Below are positions 17,550 to 25,364 of a stretch of DNA of 64,000 nt, one piece after another. This DNA comes from an uncultured Phascolarctobacterium sp. Lineage in GTDB: Bacteria > Bacillota > Negativicutes > Acidaminococcales > Acidaminococcaceae. Location of the stretch: contig NZ_CALDXR010000032.1 in assembly GCF_937920985.1 (NCBI RefSeq), forward strand, positions 17,616 through 81,615, written 5' to 3'. Below the pieces are notes generated by a model. That model saw only the letters and a program-made list of their open reading frames with translations. It did not search any database and was not told where the DNA came from. Numbering within the stretch: the first letter of the stretch is position 1; each line of letters begins with the position of its first letter. The translations under genes and the position numbers were made by a program.

Positions 17550-19214
17550 TCAGATTTCCATGATAATCGGCAGAATCATCGGACGGCGGCGGGTTCTTTC
17601 GAACAGGAAGCGTCCCAGAGAATCACGGACCGTGGACTTGATTGCCGACCATTCGGAAACATTGTTTTCCTCGCAGCGGTCCAAGGCAGCCTGCACCTTA
17701 TCGCGTGCTTCATCCATCAGGTCCTCGGCCTCGCGTACATAAACAAAGCCGCGGGAAACGATATCCGGACCGGAAACCACATGGCAGGATTCCTTGTCGA
17801 TGGTTACGACAACAATCATGATACCGTCCTGAGAAAGCTGACGGCGGTCGCGCAGTACAATGTTGCCTACGTCGCCGACACCAAGGCCGTCAACCAGCAC
17901 CTTGCCTGCAGGCACCTTGCCGTTAATGGTAATGCTGCTCTTGGTCAGCTCGATAACGCTGCCGTTTTCACCGATAACAATGTGGTCTGCCGGCATGCCA
18001 AGGGATTTAGCCAGATTAGCATGCTTAACCAGATGACGGTATTCACCATGCACAGGCATGAAGAAACGCGGACGCACCAGATTGTGCATCATCTTGATTT
18101 CCTCCTGGCTGGCGTGGCCGGAAACGTGGACGCCGTTGCTTTTTTCATAAATAACGTCCGCACCCAGCTTGTACAGATGGTCGATAGTACGGGAAACGAG
18201 CTTTTCGTTGCCCGGAATCGGTGTAGCAGAAATAATTACTGTATCACCGGGCATAATATCAACCTTTTTATGGTCATTCATAGCCATACGGGTGAGCGCG
18301 CTCATCGGCTCGCCCTGACTGCCGGTGGTGATAATAACAACCTTTTCCGGCGTATAGTTATGAGTTTCATCAATATCAATCAAAACGCCCTCGGGAACCT
18401 TTAAGTAACCCAGCTCCTTGGCGATATTTACAACATTCACCATGCTGCGGCCGATAACTGCTACCTTACGGTCGTACTTCACAGCAGTATCAATAACCTG
18501 TTGGATACGATGTACGTTAGAGGAGAAGGTTGCTACTATAATACGGTGCTTAGCATAGCGGAACTCCTCGTCAAAGGTCTGGCCAACCATTTTTTCGCTG
18601 GGAGTGAAGCCCGGGCGCTCGGCGTTGGTGCTGTCTGCCAGCAGGCACAGCACACCGCGGTCGCCGTATTCGGCAAATTTATTGAATTCCATAACCTGTC
18701 CGTCGACAGGAGTGTGGTCGATTTTGAAGTCACCGGTGTGGATAATAACACCGATAGGAGTAATAATCGCGATAGCAACAGCGTCCGGAATGCTGTGGTT
18801 TACGCGGATGAAATCAAGCTTGAAGGCACCGGCGTTAATCTTGTCACCGGGTTTTACTACGTGCAGGTTTTCGTTGCCTACACCGTTTTCCTTCAAGCGG
18901 CCTTGTAAAATACCCAGAGTAAGTGCGGTACCATAAACGGGACAATCAATTTGTTTCATAACATAGGGCAGCGCACCGATATGGTCCTCGTGACCATGTG
19001 TCAGAAAGATACCCTTAATTTTATCTTTATTCTCAACCAAATATGTAATATCGGGAATAACCAAGTCAATGCCGAGCATATCGTCTTCAGGGAACATCAG
19101 TCCTGCATCAATCAGGATCATGTCATCCCCGTAACGGAATACCGTCATATTTTTACCAATTTCGCCCAAACCACCCAGCGGGATAATTTGGACCTTATGT
19201 TGAAATTTACCCAA
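17550..19214 (-). CDS. rnj: Ribonuclease J
   Basis: Metallo-beta-lactamase/beta-CASP ribonuclease with 5'-3' exo- and endonuclease activity in mRNA decay. LTHGHEDHIGALPYV gives the HxHxDH zinc site; further conserved blocks VNHSIPDA, IIHTGDFKID, SGHAS and PVHGEYRHL are present, then the C-terminal domain. A TTG start at 19214 is preferred: GGAGGTG lies 9 bp upstream and the protein then begins GKFQHKVQIIPLGG, the usual RNase J N-terminus, giving 554 aa. The ATG at 19292 adds 26 atypical residues and no ribosome site. Own promoter at 19307-19335. Confidence 0.95.
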   Translation of the reverse strand: MGKFQHKVQIIPLGGLGEIGKNMTVFRYGDDMILIDAGLMFPEDDMLGIDLVIPDITYLVENKDKIKGIFLTHGHEDHIGALPYVMKQIDCPVYGTALTLGILQGRLKENGVGNENLHVVKPGDKINAGAFKLDFIRVNHSIPDAVAIAIITPIGVIIHTGDFKIDHTPVDGQVMEFNKFAEYGDRGVLCLLADSTNAERPGFTPSEKMVGQTFDEEFRYAKHRIIVATFSSNVHRIQQVIDTAVKYDRKVAVIGRSMVNVVNIAKELGYLKVPEGVLIDIDETHNYTPEKVVIITTGSQGEPMSALTRMAMNDHKKVDIMPGDTVIISATPIPGNEKLVSRTIDHLYKLGADVIYEKSNGVHVSGHASQEEIKMMHNLVRPRFFMPVHGEYRHLVKHANLAKSLGMPADHIVIGENGSVIELTKSSITINGKVPAGKVLVDGLGVGDVGNIVLRDRRQLSQDGIMIVVVTIDKESCHVVSGPDIVSRGFVYVREAEDLMDEARDKVQAALDRCEENNVSEWSAIKSTVRDSLGRFLFERTRRRPMILPIIMEI

Positions 19215-19306
19215 AAAAAATACACCTCCATTTTTTATTTTACATTCTTCCGTACAAATGTAGAAATTGAATTTGATACTGTGTCCGCACACATACTCTC
19301 TACTTT

Positions 19307-19335
19307 ATTATACACTAAATATGGGCTATTGACAA
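19307..19335 (-). promoter_or_regulatory. Promoter of RNase J gene
   Basis: TTGTCA (19335-19330), 17-nt spacer, TATAAT (19312-19307) on the minus strand. This leaves a 5' UTR of about 85 nt before the TTG start. Confidence 0.75.
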
Positions 19336-19444
19336 ATAGTGATACATATTTTTTGTGAAAAGTTTGTTGCCAAACGGATGATTTTTTGGCAGAGGTAAAG
19401 CGCATGCAAAAAAGCGGCTGAAGGCAATGCACTCCCCTGCACCC

Positions 19445-19473
19445 TTGACATTCCCTTGTATTTCAAGTAAACT
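19445..19473 (+). promoter_or_regulatory. Promoter for plus-strand small RNA
   Basis: TTGACA (19445-19450), 17-nt spacer, TAAACT (19468-19473), pointing into a stretch with no plausible protein gene but ending in a strong terminator. Confidence 0.6.
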
Positions 19474-19479
19474 TAAACT

Positions 19480-19668
19480 AAGTTCTTCAAAACCGCAAGT
19501 AAGCTTATGCCTCCGGCTCATTTACCTGCGGACAATTAAATAAGCAGTATATCCTGCAGATGCATCTTTTCTGCAGAAGCTTAAGCAAGGCCATTTATTT
19601 TTATCTGGTACATTCTAAGAGTAGTACAAACTGACGATTTTTTATCGTCAGGGTACTGCTCTTTTTTG
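19480..19668 (+). ncRNA. Candidate small RNA of about 190 nt
   Basis: Lies between a near-consensus promoter and an intrinsic terminator. Three stem-loops can be drawn: CCGCA...TGCGG reinforced by GTAA/TTAC (about 19493-19535), CTGCAGA/TCTGCAG (about 19555-19577), and the terminator where AGAGTAGTAC pairs with GTACTGCTCT (19618-19662) around an inner CTGACGAT/ATCGTCAG hairpin, then a T-run. No open reading frame with a ribosome site. No known RNA family recognised; it does not have the long rod shape of 6S RNA. The rest of the intergenic stretch up to about 19820 shows nothing definite. Confidence 0.5.
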
Positions 19669-19825
19669 TTTTTCAGGCGCTTTGCAACTGCTTATGTATT
19701 TTTTACTTTATCTGTGTTAAAAGGTTATCGCTGAGCTTATAAATTTATCTCTCGCTTATGTAGAGAAACTGAAGGAAGATCAAACTGAGCAGTCCTGCAA
19801 ATAATCTTGTCGCTGTTATGAAAAA

Positions 19826-19861
19826 GGCGTTCTACCGCAGTTGGGTAGAACGCTTTTATTC
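19826..19861. terminator. Bidirectional terminator hairpin
   Basis: GGCGTTCTACC pairs with GGTAGAACGC, with a T-run on both sides. On the minus strand it ends the RhuM/phage-remnant transcript. Confidence 0.7.
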
Positions 19862-19881
19862 TTTTATGTTCGCCGTGAGCT

Positions 19882-20113
19882 TCACTTCTTCTTGCGGTCA
19901 AAATTATAAAGCCCATATAATCCGCCAGTGATTAAATTAAGAAAGCTATTAGCATAGAGGCCAATTAGTGTCTTTCTCTCGCTTCCACGTAATTATACAA
20001 AAGAACGGACCTATAATGTAGCTGCTTTTTTGCCAGTATGGATCAAAAAACATGACAACAAACATAAAGAGGTAGATACATCCTAAAAATTTAGCATATT
20101 TTTTACGCGTCAT
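19882..20113 (-). pseudogene. Frameshifted small membrane protein
   Basis: From ATG 20113 (AAGGAG upstream) the reading gives MTRKKYAKFLGCIYLFMFVV and a second hydrophobic stretch ending at a stop at 19949 (54 aa). In the neighbouring frame the sequence continues LIGLYANSFLNLITGGLYGL and ends NFDRKKK at 19882. One base gained or lost near 19985-20000 would join the two into one protein of about 77 aa with two to three membrane segments. Either a decayed small phage-type membrane protein or a true 54-aa peptide. Function unknown. Confidence 0.4.
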
Positions 20114-20172
20114 AAAACTACTCCTTCAAATCGTCAATTTCTTCCTTACCTTCAGGCTCCAGCTGGCAGTAT

Positions 20173-21162
20173 TTATTTCTTTATGTTTTTGGTTTCCTGC
20201 TCCAATTCCAACAGGTCAAACTCATCGGCTTGCGCTGCCTCGAATGCTTTGCGACGTGCATCAAATTCTTCGTAAATTTTACGGGCGTGTATCTGGGCTT
20301 GTTCCATGGTGACTTTTCCGTGAGATTGAAGCACGGGGACGCCATGATCTAAAAGCAGTTTATCTACACTGGCGCGCCAGAAGTCAAGCGTTAAGTCTTT
20401 ACGCATTTTTACATGCAATTCAGCACTTTCAAGGAAGATAGTTACTAAACGGTTAAGAACATCTATTTCGTCAGATGTGAGGTAATTTTTGGCGACTATA
20501 ACATCAGCTTTGCGTACGATTGAACCACTCCATGAGGTCAAGGCCATATTGGGAGCATCTGCATTTGCACGTGTAGCTATAATTTCAGCAGCAGTTTTTC
20601 TTGTGACGCCAAAAAGCAGTTTGTTTTGTGTGTCTGCAAAGAATAAGTTCGTTGCTTTTTCGGTAACCTTGTAGTCGCTGGATAGAGCGAATAAGTCACG
20701 CAGCTTCTGATAAAAACGTTTTTCGCTGGCGCGAATGTCGCGAATCTGTTCCAGCAATTCGTCGAAATAATCCGGACGGCCATCCGGGTTTTTCAGGCGG
20801 TCCTTGTCAATGATAAAGCCTTTCTGCAGATATTCCTTTAAGGTATTGTTTGCCCATTGGCGGAATTGCGTGCCACGTGGGGAGCGAACACGGAAACCAA
20901 CAGCAAGGATAACGTCAAGACTATAATATGAAACAAGATAATTTTTCCCATCTGCTGCAGTTGTTCGGATTTTCCGAACAACTGAATTTTCATCTAATTC
21001 GTCTTCAGAAAAGATATTTTTTATATGCTCGCTAATACTGGATTTACTGCTGTTAAATAAATCAACCATCTGCGCCTGCGTTAACCATACAGTGCCGTTA
21101 TCGGCGTAAAGTTTAATTTCAGCTTTGCCATCTGCAGTGTTGTAAATAATAATGTCTGCCAT
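20173..21162 (-). CDS. rhuM: RhuM family protein (phage/virulence-associated)
   Basis: 329-aa protein of the RhuM family (DUF4062-independent; Bro-N-like regulators). The opening ADGKAEIKLYADNGTVWLTQ followed by AQMVDLFNSSKSSISEHIKNIF is an HTH-like DNA-binding segment, then VRKIRTTAADGKNYLVSYYS and VGFRVRSPRGTQFRQWAN are family hallmarks; the C-terminal third is helical. RhuM genes occur on prophages, pathogenicity islands and near restriction systems; the activity is unknown. Start at 21162 is chosen for GAGGAA upstream; seven codons further upstream is a weaker alternative. Lies 27 bp after the CI-like repressor, so part of one transcript. Confidence 0.88.
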   Translation of the reverse strand: MADIIIYNTADGKAEIKLYADNGTVWLTQAQMVDLFNSSKSSISEHIKNIFSEDELDENSVVRKIRTTAADGKNYLVSYYSLDVILAVGFRVRSPRGTQFRQWANNTLKEYLQKGFIIDKDRLKNPDGRPDYFDELLEQIRDIRASEKRFYQKLRDLFALSSDYKVTEKATNLFFADTQNKLLFGVTRKTAAEIIATRANADAPNMALTSWSGSIVRKADVIVAKNYLTSDEIDVLNRLVTIFLESAELHVKMRKDLTLDFWRASVDKLLLDHGVPVLQSHGKVTMEQAQIHARKIYEEFDARRKAFEAAQADEFDLLELEQETKNIKK

Positions 21163-21189
21163 GTATTCATTCCTCACTTTCAAAATCTA

Positions 21190-21555
21190 TTATCCTAAAC
21201 TCTCCACGTCTTCTTCCGCCTTGCGTTGGAGCTTGGCCAGCTTAACATCAATCAAATCGTCAATTTCTTCCTTGCCGTCAGGAGGCAGCTGGCGGTATTT
21301 TTTTATGTATGTTTCTTCTTGCTGGGTGAGGGAGAGAGATGGTGGCGTGGGAGCGTCTTCCCAGCCCATAAGGTAAGCAGGTTTTACTCCTAGAGCTTTA
21401 GCAAAAGCAACTATTTTTGATTGGGTTATATCGTTTTCACCAGATTCTATCTTTGCTATTGTAGAACGTAATTTATAACCTAATCTTTTTGCGAGCTCTT
21501 CTTGAGACATATTTAATTCTTCTCGCCTTGCTCTGATTCTATCGTACAATGTCAT
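21190..21555 (-). CDS. XRE/CI-like transcriptional repressor
   Basis: 121-aa DNA-binding protein. Residues about 5-62 form a canonical lambda-repressor-type HTH (IRARREELNMSQEELAKRLG, then STIAKIESGENDITQSKIVAFAKALGVKP), followed by YLMGWED typical of phage repressors, and a short Gln/Glu/Lys-rich C-terminal tail (no peptidase domain). Divergent from a Cro-like gene across a 150-bp region with three ATCAACA/TGTTGAT half-sites, the classic immunity-switch layout. ATG 21555 chosen over GTG 21564, which is too close to the AGGAG site. Confidence 0.9.
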   Translation of the reverse strand: MTLYDRIRARREELNMSQEELAKRLGYKLRSTIAKIESGENDITQSKIVAFAKALGVKPAYLMGWEDAPTPPSLSLTQQEETYIKKYRQLPPDGKEEIDDLIDVKLAKLQRKAEEDVESLG

Positions 21556-21611
21556 GAGCAACACTCTCCTGTCTTTAATATAAGGTTATAGCAGCATAAT
21601 TGTTCCATATG

Positions 21612-21695
21612 ATCAACAAAAAATTGCCTAATAAGCAAAAATGTTGATAAAAAAGAACGAAGAGATTATAACGAATCTGTGATTAAAAATCAACA
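21612..21695. promoter_or_regulatory. Divergent operator/promoter region of CI-Cro-like switch
   Basis: Three heptamer half-sites, ATCAACA at 21612, TGTTGAT at 21642 and ATCAACA at 21689, surround a plus-strand promoter TTGATA (21644-21649), 17-nt spacer, TATAAC (21667-21672) that would drive the Cro-like gene. The half-sites are probable repressor operators. Confidence 0.5.
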
Positions 21696-21708
21696 AAAGA
21701 GGTGACAA

Positions 21709-21942
21709 ATAATCACGGGCAGTATTACATGTGAATTAGCCGTCACTAAAGCGAGAATATCGAAAGGAGCTATAGCGAATGCTCTTGGGATATCTCGCAT
21801 GAGTTTAACGCGAAAAATCAACAATGTTACTGAATTTAAAGCCAGCGAAATTTCGCTGCTTAAAACTATTTTGCATCTTGATGACAAAGAGCGCGGTTTG
21901 AGTACCATCAGAAATTACATCACTCTCAAACAGCTGCTTTGA
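21709..21942 (+). pseudogene. Truncated Cro-like HTH gene fused into the CRISPR terminal repeat
   Basis: Reading from 21709 gives ITCELAVTKARISKGAIANA with a clear HTH (IANALGISRMSLTRKINNV) followed by TEFKASEISLLKTILHLDDKER, the typical end of phage Cro/XRE proteins. AGAGGTGA lies just upstream, but the expected ATG is ATA. The last 17 codons are read from the first CRISPR repeat and part of spacer 1 (GLSTIRNYITLK...), replacing the expected native C-terminus. So the gene has a damaged start and a replaced end. Its HTH and divergent partner identify it as the Cro half of a phage-type switch. Confidence 0.55.
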
Positions 21943-23383
21943 ATTTATTGATAGTACCCATGTTTGAGTACCATCAGAAATTACATCACTCTCAAACTAG
22001 TGCGACTACTAGCAGACTACAACATAAGTTTGAGTACCATCAGAAATTACATCACTCTCAAACTCTAGTAATTCTTCAAACATATTATCACCTGTTTGAG
22101 TACCATCAGAAATTACATCACTCTCAAACTTTTGATAACGAAAATGCCGTTCTCGTGCTGTTTGAGTACCATCAGAAATTACATCACTCTCAAACTTTCA
22201 AGCAACTTCTCCTTTAACCCCAATGGTTTGAGTACCATCAGAAATTACATCACTCTCAAACCTTCTTGTTGTTCACTATCGTAATCTTCTAGTTTGAGTA
22301 CCATCAGAAATTACATCACTCTCAAACAAATTTCTGTGCTAAGTGCCAAGAATCAAGGTTTGAGTACCATCAGAAATTACATCACTCTCAAACCTGATAG
22401 CCGCGTTGTGCATCAAGTTACTCGTTTGAGTACCATCAGAAATTACATCACTCTCAAACCTTCTAGCAGATTCGTTTGCTCTTTGAATTGTTTGAGTACC
22501 ATCAGAAATTACATCACTCTCAAACCGATGATTCCCCAAGCTAATATTCGCCGCTGTTTGAGTACCATCAGAAATTACATCACTCTCAAACCGATGATTC
22601 CACAAGCCAACATCCGCCGTAGTTTGAGTACCATCAGAAATTACATCACTCTCAAACACCCTTCCGCTTGCGTGCTGACAAGCTTATGTTTGAGTACCAT
22701 CAGAAATTACATCACTCTCAAACTTTTTATAGCGCGTATCGGGAATAACTATTGTTTGAGTACCATCAGAAATTACATCACTCTCAAACTTAGCTACTAT
22801 TCTAATTTTACAAATTGTAGTTTGAGTACCATCAGAAATTACATCACTCTCAAACTAGCGGTCTAATCGCACGTTTTTCAGTGATGTTTGAGTACCATCA
22901 GAAATTACATCACTCTCAAACGAAACACCTCGCTTTAACCTAACAAGGAAAGTTTGAGTACCATCAGAAATTACATCACTCTCAAACCTTCCTAATCCTG
23001 AAGCAGCAGCCTCAATAGTTTGAGTACCATCAGAAATTACATCACTCTCAAACAAGCTCTATAACGCTGCTAAAAAAGAATTCGTTTGAGTACCATCAGA
23101 AATTACATCACTCTCAAACGTGCTTGTGTTGTAAATGCTGATACTATTGGTTTGAGTACCATCAGAAATTACATCACTCTCAAACCCGGTGGTTCTCCTT
23201 ATAAGTTAAATATGAGTTTGAGTACCATCAGAAATTACATCACTCTCAAACTCTCTTTGATTAAGTAAATCATCTAACATAGTTTGAGTACCATCAGAAA
23301 TTACATCACTCTCAAACATGCAAAGGATATTACTTACGAGCAAATTAGTTTGAGTACCATCAGAAATTACATCACTCTCAAAC
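21896..23383 (-). CRISPR. Type II-A CRISPR array, 23 repeats / 22 spacers
   Basis: Twenty-three apparently identical 36-bp repeats (plus strand begins GTTTGAGTACC and ends CTCTCAAAC) at an exact 66-bp period from 21896 to 23348, with twenty-two 30-bp spacers. Transcription is on the minus strand: the leader with promoter and ATTTGAG anchor is at the high-coordinate end, and the tracrRNA anti-repeat is complementary to the minus-strand repeat. Newest spacers are therefore near 23380 and oldest near 21930. The uniformity of repeats, including the terminal one, suggests an active array. Spacers at 22526-22555 and 22592-22621 are sibling sequences. Confidence 0.99.
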
Positions 23384-23487
23384 CTCAAATTAAGAGATTG
23401 TCCACGAATGAAACTATCATCACCATAGCGTAATTTCCTCAGGTCCCTATAAAGACATTATAAATCACTCAAAATTCTTTGTCAAAA
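23384..23487 (-). promoter_or_regulatory. CRISPR leader with pre-crRNA promoter and leader anchor
   Basis: The 104 bp between the csn2 stop and the first repeat contain a perfect sigma-70 promoter on the minus strand: TTGACA (23485-23480), 17-nt spacer, TATAAT (23462-23457). The leader ends TTAATTTGAG directly against the first repeat; ATTTGAG is the leader-anchoring sequence known from type II-A systems where Cas1-Cas2 integrates new spacers. Confidence 0.85.
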
Positions 23488-24159
23488 TCATTTCACAACA
23501 CATAAATCACCATCAACTATACAAACAACTTCTTCTGCAAGCTCCTGCTCAACACTGTTTTCCAAAAGAAGCAGATGCATTTTCCTGTAAAACGCTTCTT
23601 TATAAAAATTCTTCAGCTCATCATTTGTCAAATAAGTCTTCAAATTTACGAAAGCCAAGATCTTTACTTTTTGAAACTTGCTGCAGACATCCATAAAATA
23701 TACCAGACCTTCCAGAAAATTTTCCTCCCCGTCTTCAAATTCCAACTCTAATGCTTTAAATAAGCTCTGCAGATTAAAATCGTCTTGAAACTTCAAGGCA
23801 TAATCAACCTGATTAAGCAAGCCATAAGTATACTCTGCTATCTGACCTTTCACTCTACAGGTATTCAAATAATTTTCTTCATTTATTCCCAGCTTACCAA
23901 GCTCATTATATAAGCCGGTTAATGCTTTGCGTGAATTTATCTCCAAAGCAAACGGATTTACAACAAGGCAGACATCCTTATCAATTTTTAAAATTTTATT
24001 ATTGTCAGATAAAACAAACCTACCTTCTCCACCGTCAATCTGCTTAGCAAGCTCTTGAATCATTCTTCGGAAAAGCTCCTTATGCTCCATCACTAAAACA
24101 TTAACTCTGTTTTCTTGAAAAATAAGCTGCTGCTCCAACTCCGTATAAACCAGCTTCAT
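23488..24159 (-). CDS. csn2: CRISPR-associated protein Csn2
   Basis: 223-aa Csn2, the ring-forming, Ca2+-stabilised DNA-end-binding protein required for spacer acquisition in type II-A systems. The N-terminus MKLVYTELEQQLIFQENRVN, the DVCLVVNPFALEINSRKALTGLYNEL core and the helical second half match the short Csn2 subgroup. Start overlaps the cas2 stop by 4 bp (ATGA). Its presence assigns the locus to subtype II-A. Confidence 0.93.
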   Translation of the reverse strand: MKLVYTELEQQLIFQENRVNVLVMEHKELFRRMIQELAKQIDGGEGRFVLSDNNKILKIDKDVCLVVNPFALEINSRKALTGLYNELGKLGINEENYLNTCRVKGQIAEYTYGLLNQVDYALKFQDDFNLQSLFKALELEFEDGEENFLEGLVYFMDVCSKFQKVKILAFVNLKTYLTNDELKNFYKEAFYRKMHLLLLENSVEQELAEEVVCIVDGDLCVVK

Positions 24160-24476
24160 AATATTACCAATCTTTCATCACTGTTCAAAACATCATTATG
24201 CGCTTGTCCAACCAAAACCTCCATACGCGAAAACTGTCGTTCCGTAACTGTAAGCAACTGCACCAATCCTTCTTGCGGCAAATTCAGCTTGACCTTCTTG
24301 ATGATTGCATCTGCAGCTATCGCGTTAAGCGCAATTTTGCAATACACAGATTCCTGCATCATCATAAACCCATTCTTTAACAGATACTTACGAAAAATCC
24401 TATAAGAACGCTTATTCTCAAGCGTAGTAACAGGCAAATCAAAAAGAACTAATATTCTCATAAATCTATAGCTCAT
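24156..24476 (-). CDS. cas2: CRISPR-associated endonuclease Cas2
   Basis: 106-aa Cas2, which bridges two Cas1 dimers in the integration complex. The ferredoxin-like first strand with the conserved aspartate (MRILVLFDLPV) and the ENKRSYRIFRKYLLKNGFMMMQESVYCK block are diagnostic. Begins 6 bp after the cas1 stop; an internal ATG five codons in is an alternative start. Confidence 0.95.
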   Translation of the reverse strand: MSYRFMRILVLFDLPVTTLENKRSYRIFRKYLLKNGFMMMQESVYCKIALNAIAADAIIKKVKLNLPQEGLVQLLTVTERQFSRMEVLVGQAHNDVLNSDERLVIL

Positions 24477-24482
24477 AATACA

Positions 24483-25364
24483 TCATACAAAGCTGTTCCA
24501 CTTGATTACGCTCACATCATTACTGTTCAACGCGTCAAAAACACTCTTGCAATAAAGCTTAATAGCATAATTAAGAGTAACCTGCTTTTCATTGTTTATA
24601 ACATTTTTATTTAGTACTTCTAAAATCTCATGCTTCTGCTCTTTATCAAAGCAATGCAGCTTTTCTTTTACCAGCATATCATATACCTGATAATCAACAA
24701 AAGGCCGCAGCGGCTCCATAATATCCGAGCCCAAATTGAATGCATTGAAAATATTATCATGAATCAGTCCAAGCTGTGTAAGATAACCATTGGCAGTTAT
24801 CTCCCTGTTGCATGCAGCTAATAAAACCATATAACCATAATTCAATGCTGCATTAACAGCAATATCATCCGCTCTGGTGAATCCCAATCCAAAAATAGAG
24901 TTAAAATAAACTTTTGCGGCATGCCCTTCCCGATTACTGGCATCCAAATATTGAAGCTGTGTCGCATATTCATCCAGCATAGAAGCTGTATCAAGCCCCA
25001 GTTTTTTCAACAAGGCAGATTGCATCTTAATTTTGGTATATATAATTGCAGTACCAACATCGCCTTTGGTGCTTTCGCTCCAAGCTATCTGTTGCTTTAT
25101 TTTAGCACTGACATCATGCGCTCCATAATACGGAATAAGCTCAGCTGAAGGATTTCTTTTGCTGTCACAAAAAATCACCTTTATCTTTCTATCCATCATT
25201 TCCGCAAGCAAAGCCGCTGTCAACGAAACCTGCGTTGTTTCAATAAGCAGTACTGAAATTTCATCAAGATGGACCTTGGTGGTCCGCTCTCCGCGAACCA
25301 CCATATAGCCCAATTGTAAATCCAGCTTTGCCCGTGTACTTATAACAATTACACGCCAGCTCAT
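24483..25364 (-). CDS. cas1: CRISPR-associated integrase Cas1 (type II-A)
   Basis: 293-aa Cas1 integrase that inserts prespacers at the leader-repeat junction. The beta N-domain is followed by the helical catalytic domain with NREGHAAKVYFNSIFGLGF (metal-binding Glu), the LNYGYMVLLAACNREITANG stretch, and the LGLIHDNIFNAFNLGSDIMEPLRP block carrying the catalytic His and acidic residues. All catalytic positions are intact. Start overlaps the cas9 stop as ATGA, so the genes are translationally coupled. Confidence 0.96.
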   Translation of the reverse strand: MSWRVIVISTRAKLDLQLGYMVVRGERTTKVHLDEISVLLIETTQVSLTAALLAEMMDRKIKVIFCDSKRNPSAELIPYYGAHDVSAKIKQQIAWSESTKGDVGTAIIYTKIKMQSALLKKLGLDTASMLDEYATQLQYLDASNREGHAAKVYFNSIFGLGFTRADDIAVNAALNYGYMVLLAACNREITANGYLTQLGLIHDNIFNAFNLGSDIMEPLRPFVDYQVYDMLVKEKLHCFDKEQKHEILEVLNKNVINNEKQVTLNYAIKLYCKSVFDALNSNDVSVIKWNSFV

